6,533 bases of DNA, from positions 1 to 6,533 of the forward strand of contig JAFAPJ010000518.1 in assembly GCA_019247255.1 (NCBI GenBank). The letters run 5' to 3'. Below the pieces are notes generated by a model. That model ran no database searches. It had not been told where the DNA came from and worked only from the letters and a program-made list of their open reading frames with translations. Position numbers and translations under genes: made by a program. Positions 1 through 5,179 of this stretch are shown one piece after another; position 1 is the first letter of the stretch; each line of letters begins with the position of its first letter. The DNA is from Methylobacteriaceae bacterium (GTDB lineage Bacteria; Pseudomonadota; Alphaproteobacteria; Rhizobiales; Beijerinckiaceae).

Positions 1-296
1 ATGTCCTTGGCCAGGATGTTCATGGTGCCGAGCGGCAAGATGCCGAGCGCGACGGGCGAGCCGACGAGCGCCTGGGCTGCGCACGCTATGGTGCCGTCCC
101 CGCCGCCGACGACCACGGCCTCGGCGCCCTCGCGGCGGGTTGCCGCCGCGATCCGCTCGACGAGGCCGCGTCCGTCGTCGGCCTCCACCTGCGCTTCGTA
201 GCCGGCAGCGTCCAGCGCGGCCGCGACCTCGCGCGGCGCCTCGGGGCGCCCGACGAGGCTTCCCGCGGCGGCATTGATGACGACGGCCAGGCGCAC
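1..296 (-). CDS. Diacylglycerol kinase family lipid kinase (N-terminal part, cut by window edge)
   Basis: The first 98 residues are visible. They begin VRLAVVINAAAG, the first beta strand and nucleotide-loop region of the DAGK catalytic domain. The hallmark GGGDGT motif follows at residues 64-69, then LGILPLGTMN at about 85-93, matching the family's conserved 'PLGT-N' segment. Family members use ATP to phosphorylate diacylglycerol, sphingoid or related lipids at the inner face of the membrane; the substrate cannot be told from this fragment. The start is GTG at 296-294. The frame stays open further upstream, but this GTG has a strong AGGGGG Shine-Dalgarno at 311-306, nine bases away, and gives the expected short N-terminus. 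The gene lies 71 bp downstream of the small ORF ending at 368 and may be co-transcribed with it. The catalytic domain is incomplete here only because the window ends. Confidence 0.9.
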   Translation of the reverse strand, partial: MRLAVVINAAAGSLVGRPEAPREVAAALDAAGYEAQVEADDGRGLVERIAAATRREGAEAVVVGGGDGTIACAAQALVGSPVALGILPLGTMNILAKD

Positions 297-367
297 GGAT
301 CGGTTCCCCCTCTGCGCTTCCGCAACGCCGGACGGCGACGAGGGTTCGCCCCGGTCAACAACCGTCG

Positions 368-448
368 TCAGTAGTTCAGGAGCAAGTACCCGACGCTGGA
401 AAGAGGAAACGCCACGCCCAGCGCCAGGCAGAGCAGGCGCTCGACCAT
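368..448 (-). CDS. Putative 26-residue hydrophobic mini-protein
   Basis: I do not recognise this gene. The ORF encodes MVERLLCLALGVAFPLSSV followed by GYLLLNY: a short charged N-terminus and then one continuous hydrophobic stretch of about 20 residues, as in single-span membrane mini-proteins. In favour of translation are an ATG at 448-446 with GGAG eight bases upstream (461-458), and a TGA stop at 370-368. It is read in the same direction as the lipid kinase 71 bp downstream and could be a leader peptide or small membrane partner in that transcript. A 6-bp hairpin lies just upstream of its ribosome binding site. At this length a chance ORF cannot be excluded; hydrophobic composition and the ribosome site are the only evidence. 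Confidence 0.45.
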   Translation of the reverse strand: MVERLLCLALGVAFPLSSVGYLLLNY

Positions 449-467
449 GGCTGTAACTCCGCAAGTT

Positions 468-482
468 GCCCCGAGACGGGGC
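468..482 (-). other. Inverted repeat in the leader of the mini-protein
   Basis: GCCCCG (468-473), AGA, then CGGGGC (477-482) form a perfect 6-bp stem with a three-base loop. In the minus-strand transcript it sits about seven bases upstream of the GGAG ribosome site of the 26-residue ORF. No T-run follows on either strand, so it is not a typical intrinsic terminator. It could be a 5'-UTR stem or a protein-binding dyad; the function is unknown. Confidence 0.4.
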
Positions 483-543
483 GTTCGATCATGTTGGGAA
501 AGCAACGACGGGCACGGGCCGCTGTTCCGGGCGAAGTCGCGGC

Positions 544-572
544 TTGAAGCGGTGTGAGAACATATGTAGAAC
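544..572 (+). promoter_or_regulatory. Predicted sigma70-type promoter of ssb
   Basis: TTGAAG at 544-549 matches the -35 consensus at four of six positions. After a 17-base spacer, TAGAAC at 567-572 matches the -10 consensus at four of six. Transcription would start near 579 and give a leader of about 80 bases before the ssb ATG. The second half of the LexA box overlaps the -10 hexamer, as expected for a repressed promoter. The hexamers are a prediction by eye. Confidence 0.5.
558..572 (+). promoter_or_regulatory. LexA box (SOS operator), alphaproteobacterial type
   Basis: The sequence is GAAC ATATGTA GAAC, an exact GAAC-N7-GAAC direct repeat. Read on the minus strand it is GTTC-N7-GTTC, the established LexA operator of Alphaproteobacteria, which differs from the CTGT-N8-ACAG form of Escherichia coli. 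It lies 87 bases upstream of the ssb start and overlaps the best -10 candidate. LexA binding would repress ssb, and RecA-stimulated LexA cleavage after DNA damage would release it. The box also lies 109 bases from the divergent mini-protein ORF and could affect that side too. Confidence 0.8.
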
Positions 573-659
573 GCGCTATGGCGGTGCATGACGGCCCGGC
601 GCGGGTTGCCGCCGGCGCCGATCGGGCCGACAATCGCCGGGCGTGCGGTGGAGCGAGTG

Positions 660-1187
660 ATGGCGGGCAGCGTGAACAAGGTGATCCTGGTCGGCAATCT
701 GGGGCGGGACCCGGAGACGCGCCGGCTCGGCTCGGGCGAGCCCGTGGTCAACCTTCGCATCGCGACCTCCGAGACCTGGAAGGACAAGGGCACCGGCGAG
801 CGCAAGGAGCGCACCGAGTGGCACTCGGTCGTGATCTTCAACGAGAACCTGGCCCGGGTCGCCGAGCAATACCTGCGCAAGGGCTCGAAGGTGTATGTCG
901 AGGGGCAGCTCCAGACCCGGAAGTGGACGGACCAGTCCGGGCAGGAGCGCTACTCGACGGAGGTCGTGCTGCAGCGCTTCCGGGGCGAGCTGACCATCCT
1001 CGACAGCCGCGGCGGGGGCGGCGCCGAGTATGGAGATGAGGGCGGCGGCGGGCAGATCAGCCGCGGCGCCGATTTCGGCCGATCGAGCCCGATGGAGAAG
1101 CGTCCCGCGATGGCGGGCGGCGGAGGCGGGGGCGGCGGGAGCCGCGGCGGCTACGCGAACGACCTCGACGACGACATTCCCTTCTAG
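660..1187 (+). CDS. ssb: Single-stranded DNA-binding protein SSB
   Basis: SSB coats single-stranded DNA during replication, recombination and repair and recruits partner enzymes through its C-terminal tip. The 175-residue product begins [19 protein letters not shown], the typical opening of the bacterial OB-fold domain, which spans about residues 4-113 ([12 protein letters not shown] and [13 protein letters not shown] are recognisable). A glycine-rich disordered linker follows, including eight consecutive glycines at 153-160. The protein ends in the acidic tip LDDDIPF used to bind partner proteins. Length is normal for Alphaproteobacteria. ATG 660 was chosen because GGAG lies at 650-653 and homologues begin MAGSVNKV. 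An in-frame ATG at 588 would add 24 residues without family support. The upstream LexA box predicts induction by DNA damage. It converges on the DJ-1 family gene across 28 bp with no clear terminator. Confidence 0.97.
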   Translation: MAGSVNKVILVGNLGRDPETRRLGSGEPVVNLRIATSETWKDKGTGERKERTEWHSVVIFNENLARVAEQYLRKGSKVYVEGQLQTRKWTDQSGQERYSTEVVLQRFRGELTILDSRGGGGAEYGDEGGGGQISRGADFGRSSPMEKRPAMAGGGGGGGGSRGGYANDLDDDIPF

Positions 1188-1215
1188 CGAACCAACGCGG
1201 CCGCGCCGGCCCGGA

Positions 1216-1986
1216 TCACACGCCGAGCGCCTCGATCACCTTCTCGGCCGTCTCGGCGCCGGAAAAGTTCTGCTGTCCGGTGACAAGGTTGCCGTCCCGG
1301 ATGGCGAAGCCGCGCCACAGGCCCGCCTGGACGTAGTTCGCGCCGATCTCGCGCAGCCGGTCCTCGATGCGCCAGGGCATGACGTGCGTGCCGCGCGGCA
1401 GCATGTTCATCGACCAGACGGCCTCGTCGGCGAAATCCTCTTCGACATTCGCGAAGCCTGTGACCGTCTTGCCGGCCGCGAGGTATCGACCGTGCGAGAG
1501 CCGGGCATGGGCCAGGATCGCGGTGCCGTGGCAGAGCGCGGCCGCGACCTTGCCGCTCTCGTAGAAGGCCACGAACTTGGATTGAAGCTCGACCGCCTCG
1601 CCGAAGGTGAACATCGGCGCCTGACCGCCCGCGACGACGATCGCGTCGAAATCCTCGACGGCGAGCTCGCCGACCGACTTCGTACGCTCGACCAGCCCCG
1701 CCAGCGCGGGCGTCGCGATGAAGCCCATGCTGATGAGGTCGGACGCCGAATAGCCGGACGGGTCGCGCGGGTCGGACATCGCGTCCGGCTCGCAGCGCCC
1801 GCCGTCGGGCGAGAAGATCTCCACGGTGTAGCCCTTCTCCGTGAAGGCGTAATAGGGATGGGTGAGCTCGCTCCACCAGAAGCCGACCGGCCAGCCGCTC
1901 GTCGTCGACACGGCCGGGTTCGAGATCACGAGCGCGACCCGCTTCGGGCGCGAACGGTTGACGGGGTTCGGGTCCTTCAGGCTCAC
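1216..1986 (-). CDS. DJ-1/PfpI superfamily protein (Hsp31-like, class I glutamine amidotransferase fold)
   Basis: The 256-residue product has the DJ-1/PfpI alpha/beta fold. The nucleophile elbow AALCHGTA puts the reactive cysteine at Cys152, followed by His153. Glu40, in GFWWSELTHPY, aligns with the conserved glutamate beside that cysteine in Hsp31-like proteins; EIFSPDGG (about 56-63) and LVTGQQNFS (about 234-242) are also family segments. Characterised relatives act as glutathione-independent glyoxalases on methylglyoxal, as chaperones or as stress proteins; the activity here is not determined. No signal peptide is seen, so it is probably cytoplasmic. The start is GTG 1986-1984, which overlaps the stop of the upstream reductase as GTGA. 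A strong AAGGA ribosome site lies about six bases upstream. The two genes therefore look translationally coupled and are probably controlled by the divergent LysR regulator. Confidence 0.88.
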   Translation of the reverse strand: MSLKDPNPVNRSRPKRVALVISNPAVSTTSGWPVGFWWSELTHPYYAFTEKGYTVEIFSPDGGRCEPDAMSDPRDPSGYSASDLISMGFIATPALAGLVERTKSVGELAVEDFDAIVVAGGQAPMFTFGEAVELQSKFVAFYESGKVAAALCHGTAILAHARLSHGRYLAAGKTVTGFANVEEDFADEAVWSMNMLPRGTHVMPWRIEDRLREIGANYVQAGLWRGFAIRDGNLVTGQQNFSGAETAEKVIEALGV

Positions 1987-2630
1987 GGAACGTCCTTTCC
2001 GGCAGGCTTGCGGGTGATGGCGAGGGCGAAGTCGCGGCCCTGACCGCGCTTCAGAGCCTGGTCGATCCAGACCATGGCGAGAGGCTCCAGAAGGCGCGCG
2101 TTGACGAGCGGGCCGCCGTCGAGCGCCTCGAAGCCGAGATCCGCGACGAGACGGACGACGACCTGCTTGCCCTCGGGATCGTCGCCCGCGACGAACATGA
2201 CCGGACGCTGCGGGAAGGCCGCGGCCTCCGCCATGCCCTCGGCCCCCGTCTGATTGAGCGCCTTGTAGACCCGAGCGCCCGCGGCCCAGCCCGCGACGCG
2301 CTCCGCCCCCGATGTCTCGAAGCCGAGCGAGAGATGCAGGCCCTGGCCGGGCGCGAAGGCGAGCGGGTTCGTGCAATCGATCACGATCCGGCCTCGGAGG
2401 TCGCCGGCGGCCCGGAGCGCCGCCTCCGTCGCCGCCCAGGGCGTAGCGAGCGCGATCACCTCGGCGTCGCGCACCGCGTCGGGCACGGCCCGGACCATGC
2501 CGGTCCCGAGATCGGCATGTTTCGCGTCGCTCGGGTCTGGCACGCCGAACACGACCGCGTGGCCCGCCTTCCTCCAGCCCAGACCGACGGCGCGGCCGAC
2601 CTGGCCCGCGCCGAGCACAGCGACCTGCAT
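1983..2630 (-). CDS. NADPH-dependent F420-reductase-like oxidoreductase (NAD(P)-binding)
   Basis: The 215-residue protein starts MQVAVLGAGQVGRAVGLGW, a Rossmann GxGxxG dinucleotide-binding loop at residues 7-12. Later segments VIALATPW and VIDCTNPL fit the F420-dependent NADP reductase family (COG2085-like). That family transfers hydride between NADPH and a deazaflavin or another acceptor. Most Hyphomicrobiales are not known to make F420, so the true partner is likely something else; this is inference. The start is ATG 2630-2628 with GGGAG six bases upstream. The stop overlaps the GTG of the downstream DJ-1 gene, forming an operon. The gene is first in the operon and diverges from the LysR regulator. 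Confidence 0.85.
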   Translation of the reverse strand: MQVAVLGAGQVGRAVGLGWRKAGHAVVFGVPDPSDAKHADLGTGMVRAVPDAVRDAEVIALATPWAATEAALRAAGDLRGRIVIDCTNPLAFAPGQGLHLSLGFETSGAERVAGWAAGARVYKALNQTGAEGMAEAAAFPQRPVMFVAGDDPEGKQVVVRLVADLGFEALDGGPLVNARLLEPLAMVWIDQALKRGQGRDFALAITRKPAGKDVP

Positions 2631-2704
2631 CGTCCGCTCCCTCGTTGCGGCGGGAGCTAGGGGAGGCTTACCATCGACGCCAATGAAATCGGTTCAACAG
2701 CCTT
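2631..2704. promoter_or_regulatory. Divergent control region between the reductase operon and the LysR gene
   Basis: This 74-bp gap separates two divergently transcribed units, the classic position for LysR-type operators. It is visibly more AT-rich around 2668-2704 than the flanking genes. I could not find a clean T-N11-A dyad or confident -35/-10 hexamers, so the operator role is inferred from gene layout. No good Shine-Dalgarno precedes the LysR ATG. Confidence 0.5.
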
Positions 2705-3691
2705 ATGAACAGCATCGATATCCGACGGCTCGATTTCGGTTTGCTCCGCGTCTTTCTGGAGCTGGCCCGGCATCGGAAGACGACGCTCGCGGCCGAGCGG
2801 CTCGGTCTCACGCAATCCTCGATCTCGCATGCGCTCGCGCGTCTGCGCGATGCGCTCGGCGATCCGCTCTTCGTGCGGCGGCCGACGGGACTCGCGCCGA
2901 CCGAACGGGCGCTCGCCCTCGAGCCCGCGATCCGCGAGATCGTGGCCCGGACGGAGGCGCTTCTCGCCCCGGCCGAGCCGTTCGATCCCGCACGCGCCGA
3001 GGGTACGTTGCGGATCGGAGCCTTCGACTATGATTGCGCGCTCCTCGCCCATGACGTGATCGCGGCCGTCGATGCGCGCGCCCCCGCGCTCACGACGAGC
3101 TTCCGTCCGCTCGTGCGCCGGCGCGCCCACGAGGCGCTGCTCGCGGACGAGCTCGACGTCGCGATCGGGTACTTCTGGGGGCGCACGGCCGGGATCGAGA
3201 CGACGCCGCTCTTCGAGGAGGGCTACGCGGTGATCCTGCGCGGAGGGCATCCGCTCGCGGGTTCGCCCGACCTCGCGCTCGCGGATTACGTCGGGGCGCG
3301 GCACGTCCTCGTCTCCTACGAGGGCGACGCGGTCGGGATCGTGGACCAGGTGCTGCAGCGGCAAGGGCTGTCGCGCGAGGTCGCGGCGACGGTCCCGTTC
3401 TTCTTCCCGGCCCTCTCGGTGGTGGGACGGAGCGACCTGCTCGCGACCGTCCCGCGCCGCCTCGCGGGACGGCACGCGGCGAGCTTCGGCCTCGTCACGC
3501 GCGAGCCGCCCGTCGCGATCCGGTCGTTCACGGTCTCGGCCGCCTGGTCGCCGCGCGGCCGAGCCGCGGCGTTGCGGGACTGGTGCGTCGCGCTGCTGCG
3601 GGAGATCACGCGCGGCGAGGAAGGGCCGGCGACGGGACGTTCTGACGAAAACGGCCCGCCGCAGCGGGCCGTGATCCGAGCGAAAGGCTGA
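2705..3691 (+). CDS. LysR-type transcriptional regulator
   Basis: The 328-residue protein has an N-terminal winged helix-turn-helix. The LysR signature runs through about residues 26-58, including LAAERLGLTQSSISHALARL and the wing segment DPLFVRRP. An effector-binding domain of periplasmic-binding-protein type follows from about residue 95 (GTLRIGAFDYD, VAIGYF). It would bind a small effector and control the divergent reductase/DJ-1 operon and probably itself; the effector is unknown. ATG 2705 gives the usual spacing to the helix-turn-helix, although its ribosome site is weak. The protein is slightly longer than the usual 300 or so residues. The extra C-terminal tail is encoded by DNA that also forms the terminator hairpin of the convergent L,D-transpeptidase gene, 13 bp beyond the stop. 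Confidence 0.95.
   Translation: MNSIDIRRLDFGLLRVFLELARHRKTTLAAERLGLTQSSISHALARLRDALGDPLFVRRPTGLAPTERALALEPAIREIVARTEALLAPAEPFDPARAEGTLRIGAFDYDCALLAHDVIAAVDARAPALTTSFRPLVRRRAHEALLADELDVAIGYFWGRTAGIETTPLFEEGYAVILRGGHPLAGSPDLALADYVGARHVLVSYEGDAVGIVDQVLQRQGLSREVAATVPFFFPALSVVGRSDLLATVPRRLAGRHAASFGLVTREPPVAIRSFTVSAAWSPRGRAAALRDWCVALLREITRGEEGPATGRSDENGPPQRAVIRAKG
3648..3672 (-). terminator. Intrinsic terminator of the L,D-transpeptidase gene, inside the 3' end of lysR
   Basis: ACGGCCCGC (3651-3659), a four-base loop, and GCGGGCCGT (3664-3672) make a perfect 9-bp GC-rich stem. Read on the minus strand, four T residues (one in the stem base) end at 3648. The stem begins 32 bases past the transpeptidase stop codon. 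On the plus strand no T-run follows, so it should act mainly on minus-strand transcripts. It overlaps codons for the LysR C-terminal tail. Confidence 0.75.
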
Positions 3692-3704
3692 AGCGGAACC
3701 CGCC

Positions 3705-4982
3705 TCAGTTCTGCATGAAGGCTTCGTCGGGATCCGTCGGCTCGATCGGCCCGCGGGACGCGACCGGGATGTTGCCGAGCCCGTCGCGATTGTAGATGTC
3801 GTCCCGGAACTGGACGAGGCCGTCCGGCGCCGCCCACGCCGTGATGTAGGTCCAGTAGACGTTGACAGGCTCGCGGAGCGGCGCGTCCGTCCTGGAGCCG
3901 GCCTCGAACACCTGCTCGATATGCTCGCGATCCCAGCCCGGCGTGTCCTTGAGCAGCCAGGTGATGTAGTCGCGCACGTTCTGCACGCGCACGCAGCCCG
4001 AGGACACGAAGCGGAAATCGTCGCCGAAGATGCCCTTCGAGGGGGTGTCGTGCATGTAGACGCCGTGCGGGTTCGGGATGTTGATCCGCACGAAGCCCAT
4101 CGAGTTCACGTCACCGCCCGGGTCCTGGCGGAACATGTAGCGGGTCGCCTCGTCCGAGCGCCAATTGACCTGCTCGGGCCGCAGCTCCTGGCCGCCCCCG
4201 TTGAAGATGCGGATCTTGTTGTCCGTCAGGTAGGACGGATCCTTCTGCATCTTCGGGATCAGGTCCTTCTTGATGATGGAAGCCGGGACCGTCCAGAACG
4301 GGTTGAAATTGATCGCCGTCACCTTGGCGTTCATGATCGGGGACTGGCGGTCGATCTTGCCGACGCCGGCCGCATGGCGGGTGTGGACGCGCCCGTCCTC
4401 GACCGTCTCGACGAGGGCGGCCGGGATGTTCACGATCACGTAGCGGTGGCCAAGATTGCCCGAATAGGAGCGCAGCCGCACGATGTTCAGCTCGAGCTGC
4501 TTCAGCCGCGTCTCGGCCGGCACGTTCATGGAGGCGAGCGTGGCCTCGTTGAGGGTGCCGGTCGCGTTCAGGCCGTGGCGCGACTGGAAGCGCTTCACGC
4601 CGGCCTCGACGTAGGAATCGTAGATGGGCGAGGCGCCGGCCGCCGGATCGAGATCGCCTTCGACGATGAGCCGCTGGCGGAGCGCCGCGACCGCCGGGTT
4701 CCTGGCGCCGACCCGCAGGTTCGTCGGACCCGCGAGCCGCTGCCAGCCGCCGCGAGCCACGATGTCGCGATAGCGCTCCACCATCTCCTCGGTCGCCTGG
4801 AGCGCGCCCGGCGACAGGATGGGGGTCACCGAGCGAGGGACGCGGACCCGCGACGCGCCGTCGTAGTTCTGCGCCCATTCCGCCTGCTCGGCGATGGGGG
4901 CGCCCTGCGACCAGGCCTGCGAGGACACGCCGGCGACGGCGAAAGCCGCGGTCGAAGCCAGGAGCGAGCGGCGAGACAGCAT
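3705..4982 (-). CDS. Exported L,D-transpeptidase with peptidoglycan-binding domain (YkuD family)
   Basis: Enzymes of this family make 3-3 cross-links between diaminopimelate residues of peptidoglycan, or attach proteins to it, in the periplasm. The 425-residue product starts MLSRRSLLAS, a twin-arginine motif (Arg4-Arg5) followed by a hydrophobic stretch and a plausible cleavage site near AWS/QG (residues 24-26), so it is probably Tat-exported. A peptidoglycan-binding domain spans about 88-152 (VAALRQRL and VKRFQSRHGLNATGTL). The YkuD catalytic domain spans about 180-355, with His311 in YMHDTPSKGIF and the nucleophile Cys330 in SSGCVRV. Domain order and length suit the large YcbB/LdtD-like class. 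ATG 4982-4980 is the only start that keeps the Tat signal; its ribosome site is weak (GAG eight bases upstream). It ends 13 bp from the convergent LysR gene, and an intrinsic terminator follows inside that gene. Confidence 0.93.
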   Translation of the reverse strand: MLSRRSLLASTAAFAVAGVSSQAWSQGAPIAEQAEWAQNYDGASRVRVPRSVTPILSPGALQATEEMVERYRDIVARGGWQRLAGPTNLRVGARNPAVAALRQRLIVEGDLDPAAGASPIYDSYVEAGVKRFQSRHGLNATGTLNEATLASMNVPAETRLKQLELNIVRLRSYSGNLGHRYVIVNIPAALVETVEDGRVHTRHAAGVGKIDRQSPIMNAKVTAINFNPFWTVPASIIKKDLIPKMQKDPSYLTDNKIRIFNGGGQELRPEQVNWRSDEATRYMFRQDPGGDVNSMGFVRINIPNPHGVYMHDTPSKGIFGDDFRFVSSGCVRVQNVRDYITWLLKDTPGWDREHIEQVFEAGSRTDAPLREPVNVYWTYITAWAAPDGLVQFRDDIYNRDGLGNIPVASRGPIEPTDPDEAFMQN

Positions 4983-5179
4983 CGATCGATCTCGTTGATC
5001 CAGGAGGAAGCGTCGGAGGGCGAAGCGCCCTGCCAGGTCGTCGCCCGATAGCGGCGATCAAAGCGGGGCAGCGTTAAGAAACCCGTCACTCCGGCCGTTT
5101 TGTGGCGACAGGTCGCGGGCACATCGCGCGCGCCGCGCCGTTCTTCGCTCTCGGCCGCCCTTTCGCCCTGGAGCTTCCC
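4983..5179. promoter_or_regulatory. Divergent intergenic region between the transpeptidase and the flavoprotein
   Basis: This 197-bp gap must hold promoters for both divergent genes, but I could not identify convincing hexamers. It contains a 6-bp inverted repeat (AGGGCG, AAG, CGCCCT at 5017-5031) that would fold in the leader of the transpeptidase message, a palindrome ATCGATCGAT (4981-4990) overlapping its start codon, and an AT-richer patch around 5072-5102. GGAG at 5170-5173 is the ribosome site of the flavoprotein. Confidence 0.5.

Noticed and set aside
588..659. Upstream in-frame ATG that would lengthen SSB by 24 residues
   Set aside because: The extension has no similarity to SSB proteins, while the ATG at 660 has GGAG at the right distance and gives the standard MAGSVNKV start.
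1188..1215. Possible bidirectional terminator between ssb and the DJ-1 gene
   Set aside because: Only short imperfect GC pairings are present and there is no T-run on either strand, so no terminator is called.
1030..2043. Plus-strand open frame (337 codons) overlapping ssb and antisense to the DJ-1 gene
   Set aside because: It runs out of frame with ssb and across a gene with an intact Cys-His motif. It has no domain and no ribosome site supporting it.
1987..2376. N-terminal extension of the DJ-1 gene to an ATG at 2376
   Set aside because: The added sequence is a shadow of the reductase gene in another frame. GTG 1986 has a strong ribosome site and gives the normal family length.
2668..2686. 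Possible LysR operator dyad (CAT and ATG half-sites)
   Set aside because: Only three bases pair reliably and the spacing does not fit T-N11-A. This is too weak to call a site.
3921..5051. Long plus-strand open frame (376 codons) opposite the transpeptidase gene
   Set aside because: It is antisense to a gene with clear catalytic motifs, is rich in Arg, Asp, Val and His, and shows no recognisable domain. Such frames are common in high-GC DNA.
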